Positions 1 to 8,938 of a stretch of 64,000 nucleotides of DNA are shown here, piece by piece. Location: positions 1 through 64,000 of the forward strand of contig NZ_VAVZ01000004.1 in assembly GCF_005771525.1 (NCBI RefSeq), written 5' to 3'. Source of the DNA: Nesterenkonia salmonea (GTDB lineage Bacteria > Actinomycetota > Actinomycetes > Actinomycetales > Micrococcaceae). Made by a program: the position numbers and the translations under genes. The notes beneath the pieces are model-generated. The model was not told the DNA's origin, did no database searches, and worked only from the letters and a program-made list of their open reading frames with translations. How positions within the stretch are numbered: position 1 is the first letter of the stretch; each line of letters opens with the position of its first letter.

Positions 1-270
1 TTTCTGGGGTTCTTCGCCTGGTACCGAGGCCTCGGCATCGGCCCCGTTTCCACAGTGAGCCAAGTACAGCTCGTGCAACCGATCATGAGCCTCACCTGGG
101 CTGCGGTGCTGATAGGCGAGACTGTCACATCCGTCACTGTTATCGGCGCCGGCGTCGTCATCTCCTGCGCCGCAGTCGCGGTCAATTCAAGGATGTCGCA
201 GATACCGGCCGGCAAAACACCTGCAGGGCGCCCAGCTGCTGTGCACCGCTCGGCCACAAAGAGGAAGTAG
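1..270 (+). CDS. EamA/DMT-family transporter, 3' fragment
   Basis: The open frame runs in from base 1 and ends at a TAG at 268-270, so only the last 89 residues are visible. They contain a Tyr-Arg-Gly-Leu loop followed by two hydrophobic helices of the last EamA repeat and a short basic tail, which fits the C-terminus of a ten-helix drug/metabolite exporter in the inner membrane. The substrate cannot be inferred. The LysE-type gene starts 10 bp downstream on the same strand, so the two may be cotranscribed. Confidence 0.7.
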   Translation, partial: FLGFFAWYRGLGIGPVSTVSQVQLVQPIMSLTWAAVLIGETVTSVTVIGAGVVISCAAVAVNSRMSQIPAGKTPAGRPAAVHRSATKRK

Positions 271-280
271 GTTATTCACA

Positions 281-904
281 GTGACGACATTTCTGCCCAT
301 CATTATCTTCTTCGTTGCCGGGGCTGCTACCCCAGGGCCGAACAACACCATCGCGATGGCAGCGGGGGCGAACTATGGATTCAAACGCACCATTCCTTGC
401 ATAGCAGGGGTGAATGTAGGTTTTCCTGTCATGCTCATCCTGGTCGGGCTCGGGCTGGGAGGCGCTCTCACCCAATGGCCGTGGGCACTCGATGTCCTGC
501 GCCCCATTGGCGTGCTCTATCTCCTGTGGCTCGCCTGGCATATTGCCACGGCGCCGACCGATGTCACAGCACGCGGGCAGGGCAAACCACCAGGCTTCAC
601 ACAAATGGCACTTTTCCAGTTCGTCAATCCCAAGGCCTGGACACTTGTGGTCGCGGCCGTATCCACCTATACCGGGTTCTGGAACTCGTTCTTCGCGGAA
701 GTTCTGATCATCTCAGCGTTAGCCCTCATCTTCGGTACCCCTTGCACCGTCTCATGGACTTTGCTTGGAGTAGGCGCTGGAAAAGTGATCTCCAAAGCGT
801 CCCATATGCGAGTGTTCAATGTGGTCATGGCGCTGCTGCTGGTGGCTTCGCTGATTCCTGCCTTGGGGCAGATCTGGGAATCAGCTCAACCGCTGCTTAG
901 CTGA
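281..904 (+). CDS. LysE/RhtB family amino acid or metabolite exporter
   Basis: A 207-residue membrane protein of the usual LysE/RhtB length, with about six hydrophobic segments. Near the N-terminus it has the family signature G-A-A-T-P-G-P-N-N (about residues 14-22), and in the middle the conserved F-V-N-P-K-A-W stretch (about 113-119). Members export amino acids or related small molecules using the proton motive force. The start is a GTG. The 3' end overlaps the convergent EamA-NUDIX gene by 8 bp. Substrate unknown. Confidence 0.88.
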   Translation: MTTFLPIIIFFVAGAATPGPNNTIAMAAGANYGFKRTIPCIAGVNVGFPVMLILVGLGLGGALTQWPWALDVLRPIGVLYLLWLAWHIATAPTDVTARGQGKPPGFTQMALFQFVNPKAWTLVVAAVSTYTGFWNSFFAEVLIISALALIFGTPCTVSWTLLGVGAGKVISKASHMRVFNVVMALLLVASLIPALGQIWESAQPLLS

Positions 905-2270
905 TCTCTTGGGCCATTCTCCGGGCGGTGTCAACGAGTGATACCCGGTCAAGACTGTCGATCTCTGCGGGAGTGAACCAGGCAACGTCGTCGGTGGATC
1001 CGTCTTGTTCCACAGTGAGTTCGCCGCCAATGATGCGGGCACGGTAGACGATCCGCAGGTTCTGCAGCGGGATCCCCTCCCGTCCAGAGGTTGGTGTGCG
1101 CCGATCACCTGGAATGACGAGATTGTCGATCCCCAGCAGCTCAGTCACGTGAACCCGGTAGCCGGATTCTTCGAAGACTTCGCGCACCACAGCGTCAGCG
1201 GGATCTTCTCCGGGATCGATTCCCCCACCTGGCATGGTCCATCCGGACCCGAACCCCTGCTCCATCCAATGCGGGAGCAGCATTCGTTTCTGATCGTCAG
1301 TAATCACAGCGTAGGCGGAGATGCGAATATCCATAGCTGTGACGGTATCAGCGGGATAAGCGGCTTGCCGGGCGGAACGACGACGCCCTCTGCGGAACCG
1401 AAGGCGTGGTGCTGCCCCGGCTGCCGAGCGGGTACCAGTGAGAGTGAGTCCATTGCTGAGCACGACCAACAGGATCCCAGACCAGGCAATCAGGGGCAGC
1501 TGCTGATTGAGCAGAAGCAGGCCGATAATTCCCGCGAAAAGCGGATGCAGGGACATGCCCACTCCGAAGATCAGCGGACTCACGTGGCGCAGCACCACAA
1601 GGTCGAAAGCATAAGGAATTGCCGTGGCCAGCAGACCTGCCACACATGCGAAGAGGTATGCCTCCGGGGGCGGCTGCGCATGCCAGATGATCACGACCAG
1701 AATCGGCAGCATTCCCAGAGAGGAGAGGACGGTCGCAGCCGCGGTGCCCTGGACTCCTTTGACTCGGCGGCCCACCACGCGGTTCGTGAGAATATAGCCG
1801 GCCCAGCACATTGCTGCGATCAGCGCGACGCCGATTCCTAAGAAATCAGTGGTGGGGCTGGGCTGGGTGAGCAGCATGACGCCCAACATGGCTAGAGCCA
1901 CTCCCACAAAGTCTCTCCCTCGACGGGATGACCAGGCGGCTACGGCCAAGGGGCCCAGAAATTCGATAGTCACCGCGGTACCAAGCCCTACTCGGTCAAT
2001 TGCGGTGTAGAGGGCTGCATTCATGACAGCGAAGAAGAATGCCAGCAGGGCGACTGCTCTCCATTGCGCGCCAGTGAAGCTTCGCAGTTTAGGGCGAGCA
2101 ATGGCGCACAACACAAGAGCGGCGGCTATCTGGCGGATTGCCACGACACCAAGGGGACCCAATGTGCCGAATGCGAAGGACCCCACGGCTGCGCCGCTCT
2201 GGGTACTCAGTGCACTCGTAGCTATGAGGGAAAATCCGCGGCCCTTGCGTCCCTTGATCCAACTGCTCAT
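897..2270 (-). CDS. EamA/RhtA-type exporter fused to a NUDIX hydrolase domain
   Basis: One uninterrupted frame joins two domains. The first about 290 residues form a ten-helix EamA exporter resembling RhtA. An Arg-rich linker then leads into about 145 residues of NUDIX hydrolase with a complete NUDIX box (G-x5-E-x7-R-E-V-F-E-E-S-G-Y). The NUDIX part begins at an internal Met codon (1334) that has no visible Shine-Dalgarno sequence, which favours a real fusion over two genes. The start is uncertain: the ATG at 2270 has a weak purine stretch upstream, and an in-frame GTG at 2303 is possible. The gene is divergent from a LysR regulator 68 bp away, the likely controller. NUDIX enzymes cleave nucleoside diphosphates linked to another moiety; the substrate here is unknown. 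Confidence 0.8.
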   Translation of the reverse strand: MSSWIKGRKGRGFSLIATSALSTQSGAAVGSFAFGTLGPLGVVAIRQIAAALVLCAIARPKLRSFTGAQWRAVALLAFFFAVMNAALYTAIDRVGLGTAVTIEFLGPLAVAAWSSRRGRDFVGVALAMLGVMLLTQPSPTTDFLGIGVALIAAMCWAGYILTNRVVGRRVKGVQGTAAATVLSSLGMLPILVVIIWHAQPPPEAYLFACVAGLLATAIPYAFDLVVLRHVSPLIFGVGMSLHPLFAGIIGLLLLNQQLPLIAWSGILLVVLSNGLTLTGTRSAAGAAPRLRFRRGRRRSARQAAYPADTVTAMDIRISAYAVITDDQKRMLLPHWMEQGFGSGWTMPGGGIDPGEDPADAVVREVFEESGYRVHVTELLGIDNLVIPGDRRTPTSGREGIPLQNLRIVYRARIIGGELTVEQDGSTDDVAWFTPAEIDSLDRVSLVDTARRMAQEIS

Positions 2271-2338
2271 AGCAGCATTCTCTGATGTCACGCGCGGACT
2301 CACTAATGCGCGCCCAGTACCTCATATACGCTTAACGC

Positions 2339-3184
2339 ATGAAGTGGGGCCTCCGACATATTCACTGTTTGGTAGCAATCTCAGATACGGGGAGCATCAC
2401 CGACGCGGCGATAGCCCTGGGTATTTCTCAGCCGCAGGCGTCGCGAATACTCCGCTCCTTAGAAAGGGCCTGGGGTGTGACTTTGGTGAACCGGGCCGCT
2501 CGCAAGACGGTTCTGACCGAACAAGGTCGTCGAGCAGTCGAACAGGGGCGGCACCTTCTGACTTTCGCAGAGTCTTTGGAGTCAACTGCCCGTGGAGAAC
2601 GGCTCATGCGCTTAGGGTATGTCTCCTCGGCGGCGGGGCGCTATACACCGTCGTTGCAACGGAGATGGAGAGAGTCTGTGCCAGGAATTGATCTGCGACT
2701 CATTCACGCCAAGGGTCCTCTGGCCGGCCTGGCTGAAGGTCTGACTGATGTTGCCGTACTTCGCAGAACTCCGGATCCCGCCAAGTATCGCAGTACGGTG
2801 GTAGGCACCGAAGGCCTCATGGCGGCCTGCGCGGACAACGACCTCTGGGGGCGGCGCCGGAAGCTCACACTGGAGGCCTTTGCGGGACGTCCGCTGGTAG
2901 TCAACACTCAGTCTGACCTGGAAATGGACCTGTGGCCTGTTGGAGTCGGCCCCCTAAGGGCGTTCGACGTTGACAGCGTGGACCATTGGCTAGACGCGAT
3001 CGCAGCGGGCCGTGGCGTAGGCGTCGCGACCCGAGCCACCGCAGATCAACACCGCCCGATTGGTCTGCGGTATGTGCCCATCGCGGATGTGCCAGACATT
3101 GAGGTCCGCCTGTGTTGGCCTCGGGGGCAGGCGATCAGTGGTCTGGACACGCTGGAGGACATTTTTCGGAGTCTCTACTCCTGA
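2339..3184 (+). CDS. LysR-family transcriptional regulator
   Basis: A 281-residue protein with an N-terminal winged helix-turn-helix typical of LysR (about residues 4-62, including S-I-T-D-A-A, S-Q-P-Q-A-S-R and L-E-R), followed by a periplasmic-binding-protein-like effector domain. It is slightly shorter than the usual ~300 residues. It starts 68 bp from, and reads away from, the EamA-NUDIX exporter gene, the classic arrangement in which a LysR protein controls its divergent neighbour. The effector cannot be told. Confidence 0.88.
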   Translation: MKWGLRHIHCLVAISDTGSITDAAIALGISQPQASRILRSLERAWGVTLVNRAARKTVLTEQGRRAVEQGRHLLTFAESLESTARGERLMRLGYVSSAAGRYTPSLQRRWRESVPGIDLRLIHAKGPLAGLAEGLTDVAVLRRTPDPAKYRSTVVGTEGLMAACADNDLWGRRRKLTLEAFAGRPLVVNTQSDLEMDLWPVGVGPLRAFDVDSVDHWLDAIAAGRGVGVATRATADQHRPIGLRYVPIADVPDIEVRLCWPRGQAISGLDTLEDIFRSLYS

Positions 3185-3209
3185 TGGTTTCCCTGACGGG
3201 CTCCGCAGC

Positions 3210-3713
3210 TCACCAGGACACTCGCACCTGCGGAGCACCTTCACTGTTCCACTGAAAAAGAGCAAGATGCCACAGCCCGGGCTGTTTCCGACTGGGATCA
3301 ATTACACCGTGAGCTCCGAGCACGTCGAGTCGCCTGCGGACTGCCCATGGCCGGGGCTGACCGCCTTCGGCGACGACCTCTTGCCACGGTGCGGTGGCAT
3401 CGGCGCGCTTCACCCCAGCTAAGCGGCAGGCCGCTTCATCTCGAAGGTCAAGTATCTGATCAGCCTGGACCTCAACCTCAATAATGTGCAGCTGCGGTGA
3501 GCGCGCATCACTATGAGCAATCATCGCCGCCTGTACGCCTTCGACGGAGGAGCTCAGATACAAAGCCGGAACGTGGGGCGGCGAGTAACGGCCGGGTTGC
3601 TGAGAGCCGGAGAGCGCAGCCACTTGATGTGCTGGATGAACTGCCCGGTAGAAGGATCCCGACACCTGGCAGAAAAACTGCCCGCTTCTGACCACCACTG
3701 GTCCTGTTTCCAT
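3210..3713 (-). CDS. RES-domain-like protein
   Basis: A 167-residue protein resembling the RES fold (NAD+-degrading toxins): F-Y-R near residue 22, G-R-Y-S-P-P near 41, A-L-Y-L-S-S-S near 50 and a distal D-P-S-R near 140 match, in order, the Arg, Gly-Arg-(Trp/Phe)-Asn, Tyr and Ser blocks. The Glu usually about 11 residues after the Tyr is not in place; a Glu lies only 6 residues on. No Xre/COG5642-type antitoxin lies next to it. Upstream on the same strand, 9 bp away, is an EamA transporter. It may be a divergent housekeeping RES protein rather than an active toxin. The family call is by motif only. Confidence 0.5.
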   Translation of the reverse strand: METGPVVVRSGQFFCQVSGSFYRAVHPAHQVAALSGSQQPGRYSPPHVPALYLSSSVEGVQAAMIAHSDARSPQLHIIEVEVQADQILDLRDEAACRLAGVKRADATAPWQEVVAEGGQPRPWAVRRRLDVLGAHGVIDPSRKQPGLWHLALFQWNSEGAPQVRVSW

Positions 3714-3722
3714 GAGCCCAGA

Positions 3723-4679
3723 TTACCGGGCTCGGCGTTGGGCAGCAGCGGTCCACCAGGCGCCAGCGATGATGGTGGCGCAACCGATCAGCTGCCAGGC
3801 CGTGGGGGCATCTCGGAACAGAAGAAACCCTAAGATGATGGCGAAAATCGGGCCTGTGAGCATCAGCGTGCTCGCCATGACTTCATTGAGGCCGGTCATG
3901 GCAATGTTGAAGCATAGGTACACCACCACTTGTCCGATGAAGGCAAGAGCCAGCAGCCACAACCAGTCCGGGGCTTGGGTCGGGACCTCGAACCGTCCCG
4001 AGACGACGGCGCCGAGTCCTGCGGTCACTCCTGATGTGAGACAGACAATGCTGAGCACGGTGAAGGGAGCAGGGCGCAGAGTCGTGGGGGCAGTGCGGCG
4101 GATGATCGCCAAATACGTGGCGTACCCTGCCCCGGCAATCAATCCTGCCACGACGCCGAACAGGTTGAGTTCGGCGTCGCCAAATGCTCCCGCTGCTAGA
4201 GCTACACCGGCGACCATCACGGGCACGATGAACACCAGCTGTTTCATGGGGCGAGTCCCCTCGAGGACCCAGGCAATGAGTGGCAGAAACACGATCTGCA
4301 TATTGATCAGGACCGTGGCCAGCCCGGGACCGATAAGCCCAATGGAGGTGTTGTAGAAGCTGTAGTCAATACCGATGGCGACGCCGCCCACCATCGCACC
4401 TATGACGGTGGCTCTGGGCAGCGCCTGCTTGTGATCCACCCGCCGCAGCTCCCACACCACGAATGGGAGGAGCATCGGGACTGCCAAGAGACACCGGAAC
4501 GCGGCGACGGTCATAGGCTCAGCGTCGAGATTGAAGATGATGGAGGCGGAACCGGCCATGGCTATGCTGCCAAGCAGCATCAGCATCACACCGCGGGCAG
4601 GAGTTATCACCTGCACAGTGTAGAGCTGGGTGGCGCCGCTATCTGAAACGGCGAAGGCGTAGCGAGTTCCCCACCACAC
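3723..4679 (-). CDS. EamA/DMT-family transporter
   Basis: A membrane protein of up to 318 residues with ten hydrophobic segments in two EamA repeats, the usual size. The longest frame starts at a GTG (4679) inside the end of copA, overlapping by 41 bp, but no Shine-Dalgarno is visible there; in-frame GTG codons near 4616 and 4610, just before the first transmembrane helix, are alternatives. It lies downstream of copA on the same strand and could be transcribed with it, though nothing indicates that it carries metal. Substrate unknown. Confidence 0.85.
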   Translation of the reverse strand: MWWGTRYAFAVSDSGATQLYTVQVITPARGVMLMLLGSIAMAGSASIIFNLDAEPMTVAAFRCLLAVPMLLPFVVWELRRVDHKQALPRATVIGAMVGGVAIGIDYSFYNTSIGLIGPGLATVLINMQIVFLPLIAWVLEGTRPMKQLVFIVPVMVAGVALAAGAFGDAELNLFGVVAGLIAGAGYATYLAIIRRTAPTTLRPAPFTVLSIVCLTSGVTAGLGAVVSGRFEVPTQAPDWLWLLALAFIGQVVVYLCFNIAMTGLNEVMASTLMLTGPIFAIILGFLLFRDAPTAWQLIGCATIIAGAWWTAAAQRRAR

Positions 4680-6945
4680 TCAGCGACGACAGCACCATTG
4701 CAGCACCCGCCAACATCGGGTTGAGCAGACCTGCTGCGGCAAGGGGGATTGCGGCCGTGTTGTAGAGAAAAGCCCAGAAGAGATTCTCGCGAATGGTCCG
4801 CAAGGTTCGCCGGGAGAGCCGTACTGCGTCAGCTGCGGAGCGGAGGTCACCACGGATAATTGTGATATCAGCTGCAGCGATGGCGACATCAGTACCGGTG
4901 CCCATGGCGATGCCCAGCTCTGCCTGCGCCAGGGCGGCGGCGTCGTTGACGCCGTCTCCGATCATGGCCACAGTCTTGCCTTCGGACTGCAGGGCTCTGA
5001 TCGTCGCCACCTTGTCCTCTGGAAGTGCTTCTGCCACAACGCTCGTGATACCCACCTCATCGGCAACTCGATGAGCGGCTCCTGCGTTGTCGCCAGTCAG
5101 CAGGAGCGGTTCCATACCCAGTCTCACCAGTTGCTCGATGGCCTCGGCGGAGGTCTCCTTCACCGTGTCCGAGACAGTGATGACACCGGCGAATACTCCG
5201 TCAATCGCCACCAGCACCGCTGTACTGCCGCGCGACTCTGCTTCGGTGACGAGATTCTGCACTTCGCTGGGCAGCTCTACGCCAGCGGTTCCCATGAGTC
5301 TGCGTTTACCGATGAGAACCCGGTGACCGCTTACCTCCCCAGAGACTCCGGTGCCCGCGTAATTGCGAAAATTCTCCGGCTGAGGAAGCGAGCCGCTGCG
5401 GGACCCAAGGGACTCCCGGGCGGCGTTGGTGATCGCATGCGCCACGGGGTGCTCCGAGGCAGACTCAAGGCTTCCCGCCAGTCGCAACAGTTCGGTGTCT
5501 TCGTACTCCCCGCCCCATTGGCGGGCCGATAACAGCGAGGTGAGCTGCATGGCTCCTGTGGTGACGGTCCCGGTCTTGTCCAGCACTACGGCGTCGATCC
5601 CGGTGGAGGCTTCCAGCACCTCGGGCCCCTTGATGAGGATTCCTTGCTGCGCTCCTCGGCCCGTTCCGACCAGTAGTGCTGTGGGAGTCGCGAGCCCCAA
5701 CGCGCAGGGGCAGGCGATGATCAACACCGCAACGGCCGCGGTGAAAGCGGCCTCGGCTGGTGCCCCAAAGAATAACCAGGCACCCAGCGTGATGAGCGTG
5801 ATGACAAGAACAATGGGAACGAAAACACCAGAAATCTTGTCCGCCAGTCGCTGGACTTCTGCTTTCCCAGACTGCGCCTCTTCTACCAGTTTGGCCATCT
5901 GAGCCAACTGCGTATCCGCTCCGATCCTCGTCGCGCGAACTACAAGCCGCCCGGAGGCGTTGATGGTCGCCCCGACCACCGAATCACCCTCAGCAACTTC
6001 TACAGGTACCGACTCTCCCGTCAGCATGGACATATCGACTGCTGAAGCACCCGAGATGACCACCGCGTCCGTCGCGATCTTCTCGCCGGGGCGTATGACG
6101 AACTCATCGCCCACAGTCAGTTCCTTGACCGGGATCCTCACTTCACGGTCGTTCCTCAGGACCGCGACATCTTTAGCGCCCAAATTTACGAGTGATCGCA
6201 GTGCTTCTCCGGCAGAGGCCTTGGAACGCTTTTCGAAGTAGCGTCCCAAGAGCAGAAATGTGGTCACCGCAGTGGCCACTTCGAAATACACATTGGCGGA
6301 GCCCATGGAATGACCTGACATCCAATAGGGCTCATCAAAGAGGGAGAAGCTGTGCCTCATCGAGGGGTCCCCCGCGTGCCCGAAGGACAGGGCGTACAGG
6401 GACCATCCGAGAGCAGCCAGGGTACCGACCGAGATCAACGTATCCATTGTGGCAGTCCCGTACCGCGCATTAAGCACCGCCGCACGGTGAAACGGCCATC
6501 CCGCCCAGAGAACGACGGGAAGGCTCAAGACCAGGGATATCCATGTCCAATAGTCGAACTGGGTAGCCGGCACCATGGCCCAGACCACAACCGGGATAGT
6601 GAGGATGCCTGACACGATCAGCCTGGTGCGAAGGATACGGAGGTCGCGGGCGCCGACGCTGGTGCTTTCCTCGTCGTCGGGCTCCGGTGGAACTTCTGCC
6701 GTGTATCCGGTCTTCTGAACCGTGGTGATGAGTTGATTGACGAGTTGTTGACGATCGTCGAAGTTTTCGGCGCTCACCCAAGCTTTCTCGGTGGCGTAAT
6801 TGACATTAGCCGTCACACCGTCGAGCTTGTTGAGTTTCTTCTCCACTCGCTGCGCGCAAGCGGCACAGGTCATGCCGCCGATGGCGAGCTCGATTCGTTC
6901 GGACTCGGCATCGCCGGAACGTCGGGGCGGGAGTGTTTGGGTCAA
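4639..6945 (-). CDS. copA: Copper-exporting P1B-type ATPase
   Basis: A 768-residue heavy-metal ATPase. The order is: one N-terminal HMA domain with G-M-T-C-A-A-C (residues 24-30); transmembrane helices; the T-G-E-S actuator motif; the metal-site C-P-C in helix 6 (about residue 411); the phosphorylation site D-K-T-G-T (about 455); the HP dipeptide in S-E-H-P-V; and G-D-G-V-N-D. The CPC motif with one CxxC-type HMA domain points to Cu(I) export. The start is TTG, overlapping the copZ stop in a TTGA tetranucleotide, so the two are translationally coupled. Confidence 0.93.
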   Translation of the reverse strand: MTQTLPPRRSGDAESERIELAIGGMTCAACAQRVEKKLNKLDGVTANVNYATEKAWVSAENFDDRQQLVNQLITTVQKTGYTAEVPPEPDDEESTSVGARDLRILRTRLIVSGILTIPVVVWAMVPATQFDYWTWISLVLSLPVVLWAGWPFHRAAVLNARYGTATMDTLISVGTLAALGWSLYALSFGHAGDPSMRHSFSLFDEPYWMSGHSMGSANVYFEVATAVTTFLLLGRYFEKRSKASAGEALRSLVNLGAKDVAVLRNDREVRIPVKELTVGDEFVIRPGEKIATDAVVISGASAVDMSMLTGESVPVEVAEGDSVVGATINASGRLVVRATRIGADTQLAQMAKLVEEAQSGKAEVQRLADKISGVFVPIVLVITLITLGAWLFFGAPAEAAFTAAVAVLIIACPCALGLATPTALLVGTGRGAQQGILIKGPEVLEASTGIDAVVLDKTGTVTTGAMQLTSLLSARQWGGEYEDTELLRLAGSLESASEHPVAHAITNAARESLGSRSGSLPQPENFRNYAGTGVSGEVSGHRVLIGKRRLMGTAGVELPSEVQNLVTEAESRGSTAVLVAIDGVFAGVITVSDTVKETSAEAIEQLVRLGMEPLLLTGDNAGAAHRVADEVGITSVVAEALPEDKVATIRALQSEGKTVAMIGDGVNDAAALAQAELGIAMGTGTDVAIAAADITIIRGDLRSAADAVRLSRRTLRTIRENLFWAFLYNTAAIPLAAAGLLNPMLAGAAMVLSSLSVVGNSLRLRRFR

Positions 6946-7163
6946 CGGACGCGCTCTGCGGGGTATCCCGCTTCTTCAACGGCTTCGACGATTGTGGCAT
7001 CTGGGATTTCCACGCCGTCGGCGATGCTGACTGTCAGTGAGCCCGTCGGGGCTGAGACTTGAACTTTTTCGATACCAATCAGTTCAGCGAGCTCACCACG
7101 GATTGCCGCTTCACAGTGGTCACAGGTCATTCCAGTCACGGTGTACTTTCGTGTTTCAGCCAT
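6942..7163 (-). CDS. copZ: Copper chaperone, HMA domain
   Basis: A 73-residue single HMA domain with the metal-binding motif M-T-C-D-H-C near residue 12. Such proteins carry Cu(I) in the cytoplasm and hand it to CopA, whose gene follows with a 4-bp overlap. I chose the ATG at 7163, which has GAGG 5 bases upstream; the frame remains open upstream to 7307 but that part has no homology-like features. The pair copZ-copA is a standard copper resistance module. No CsoR-type regulator gene is visible in the window. Confidence 0.9.
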   Translation of the reverse strand: MAETRKYTVTGMTCDHCEAAIRGELAELIGIEKVQVSAPTGSLTVSIADGVEIPDATIVEAVEEAGYPAERVR

Positions 7164-7215
7164 AGTCCTCACAACACAGTTTGCGGCTCTCATCTTCCCG
7201 GTCTTGTGGAACAGG

Positions 7216-7268
7216 AAAGCGGCCTGGCAGCGCAGTCTGCACAAGTGGTCGCTGCCAGGCCGCCCTTT
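7216..7268 (-). terminator. Strong hairpin terminator after the AztD-like gene
   Basis: A perfect 14-bp inverted repeat, GCGGCCTGGCAGCG (7219-7232) and its complement (7250-7263), with a 17-base loop, flanked by AAA on one side and TTT on the other. Read on the minus strand it is followed by TTTCCTGTT. It lies between the stop of the AztD-like gene and the start of copZ, so it separates their transcription. Confidence 0.75.
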
Positions 7269-7358
7269 ACTTCCCTGACCCGGCAGGCGCATCAATGATG
7301 CGCACACGCTCCGAACTCAGGGCCCCATCGCACCTGTGAAGGGGGTCCTGAGAGACGA

Positions 7359-8858
7359 TCAGTGGTCATGATCGTCCTCGTCATCATCGTGATCATGGTC
7401 GTGATCATGATCATCATCGTCGTCGTGATCGTGATCGTCATGGTGATCGTCGTCATGATCGTGGTCGTCATGATCGTGACCATGGTCCTCGCCGTCGTGA
7501 TCATGATCATCGTCGTGGTCATCGTCGTACTCGTCGGAGACACCTTCGACGGGGCGTCCTTCAACAACAACGATCTCGTTCGGCACGAAGTCGAGGTCAC
7601 CGGTGACGATGACTTCGCCTTCGGTGAGATCGACGATGTGGATCTGCTGCGCGTCAGGATCGGTGACGTAGACCAGGTCGCCGCTAGTGCGGATCGCCGG
7701 GCGTGGTTCCTGCCATTCTTCGGGCTCGGTCCACTCGTCCAGGATCTGCAGGTGATCCAGGTGTTCGCCGGTCTCCTCATCAATGATGTGAAGCTGTCCG
7801 TCTTCGGTCAGAACCAGCGCTTCACCGTCGGGACCGCGCTGCAGGTTGCGGAAGTTGTACGGAGAGTCGACGCTGGAAGTGGTGATCTCACCGGACTCTG
7901 CGTTGACCAGCGCCACCTCGGTCATGGGCTCTTCGCCGTCCTCACCGGTGCGGTAATCACCGAGGAAGATGGGGGAACCTTCAGCGGGGAAGAGATTGCC
8001 GATGCGGGAGAACTCTTCACCCGTATCGATTTTCTCGAAGTCATCTCCATCCCACACAAGGACTCCGTCCTCGCAGCCTACAGCGATGATGCCCTCAGGA
8101 CCGGCAGCTTCGCCGTGAACTCCGGGGCATTCCTCATTGCGAGCAACCTCTTCACCATCAGCGTCGATGAATCGCGCACCTGATCGGTCTTCCAGTGTTT
8201 CGAACCGGGAACCATCGTCGAGGACCACGGCGACCCCGTGGTGAGCACCTTCGGTTTCTGCAGACTCCGTTTCAATCTCGGACTCAGCATCAAGGTCTTC
8301 CAAATCGAACCAGTGGTACTCGCCGGACCCGTCGAAGAAGACGGTTCCGATACCGTCATGAGCCACGACGTGGGCTGGGGTGTCCCCGTCAACGGTGATG
8401 TCCGTCAGGAGCGGGTCGGTGGTGTAGTAGTGGTTGTGCTCGCCATGAGGCTCGCCCCAGGTGCCGGCGTCAAGCAGCCGGAAGCTGTCGCCCTCTGTCA
8501 GGAATGCATGACGGCCGTCGCCGGCCCCATTGACGCGGAGGAAGCCCTCAGCGTCAAAGTCACCAACAACTTCAGTGCTGACACCGTCCAGGACTGCAAC
8601 TCCGCCGTCATAGGTGACCACTAGACGCGGCTGCGGACCTCCAGCCTCGTGGCTCTCGCGATCAGAGGGCTCGATGGCGTCCTCTTCGGCGTCGTCCCCG
8701 TCTTCAGTATCTTGGTCGGCACTATTGTCATCCGTCTCAACTGCCTCGGTATCGCCATCCTCAGGCTCCTCAGCGTCTCCGTTGTCATCCGCGCATGCGG
8801 AGAGCGCCAAGGCTGATATCAGGGCAAGTGAAGTAAGCGTACTCATCTTTGTGTTCAT
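7359..8858 (-). CDS. AztD-like zinc metallochaperone lipoprotein with His/Asp-rich tail
   Basis: About 499 residues. A signal peptide with lipobox L-S-A-C is followed by an acidic linker, then a region of repeated beta-strand units resembling the AztD beta-propeller with His motifs (E-H-N-H-Y-Y, A-H-V-V-A-H-D, G-A-H-H-G-V, C-P-G-V-H-G). The last 58 residues are almost only Asp and His, with about 18 His. AztD-type proteins pass zinc to the AztC binding protein of an ABC importer outside the membrane; no aztABC or znuABC genes are in the window. I chose the ATG at 8858 because it sits 7 bases after a promoter -10, which would make the mRNA leaderless; Met codons at 8873 and 8846 are alternatives. 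Zinc is inferred from the family. Confidence 0.72.
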   Translation of the reverse strand: MNTKMSTLTSLALISALALSACADDNGDAEEPEDGDTEAVETDDNSADQDTEDGDDAEEDAIEPSDRESHEAGGPQPRLVVTYDGGVAVLDGVSTEVVGDFDAEGFLRVNGAGDGRHAFLTEGDSFRLLDAGTWGEPHGEHNHYYTTDPLLTDITVDGDTPAHVVAHDGIGTVFFDGSGEYHWFDLEDLDAESEIETESAETEGAHHGVAVVLDDGSRFETLEDRSGARFIDADGEEVARNEECPGVHGEAAGPEGIIAVGCEDGVLVWDGDDFEKIDTGEEFSRIGNLFPAEGSPIFLGDYRTGEDGEEPMTEVALVNAESGEITTSSVDSPYNFRNLQRGPDGEALVLTEDGQLHIIDEETGEHLDHLQILDEWTEPEEWQEPRPAIRTSGDLVYVTDPDAQQIHIVDLTEGEVIVTGDLDFVPNEIVVVEGRPVEGVSDEYDDDHDDDHDHDGEDHGHDHDDHDHDDDHHDDHDHDDDDDHDHDHDHDDDEDDHDH

Positions 8859-8911
8859 GTGAATTATTATCAACAGCGATAAGGCTCAATTGCAAATCGT
8901 TCGCAATTGAG
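8859..8911 (-). promoter_or_regulatory. Promoter and palindromic operator of the AztD-like gene
   Basis: On the minus strand TTGCAA (8895-8890) and GATAAT (8871-8866) are separated by 18 bases and look like a sigma-A promoter. The -35 lies inside a 9-bp inverted repeat, CTCAATTGC (8885-8893) and GCAATTGAG (8903-8911), with a 9-base centre. A repressor bound there would block RNA polymerase. The ATG at 8858 comes 7 bases after the -10, so the transcript may have no leader. The repeat could instead be a weak terminator for the upstream gene, but no T-run follows. Confidence 0.5.
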
Positions 8912-8938
8912 TGAAGTTCTCCGCTGAGGACCCGCGAT

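Noticed and set aside
1005-1841. 278-residue plus-strand frame opposite the EamA-NUDIX gene.
   Set aside because: Shadow frame; the opposite strand carries a complete NUDIX box and membrane helices.
7362-8183. Long plus-strand frame opposite the AztD-like gene (Val/Met/Ile-rich start).
   Set aside because: Its hydrophobic start is only the complement of the Asp/His codon tract; no ribosome site and no recognisable domain.
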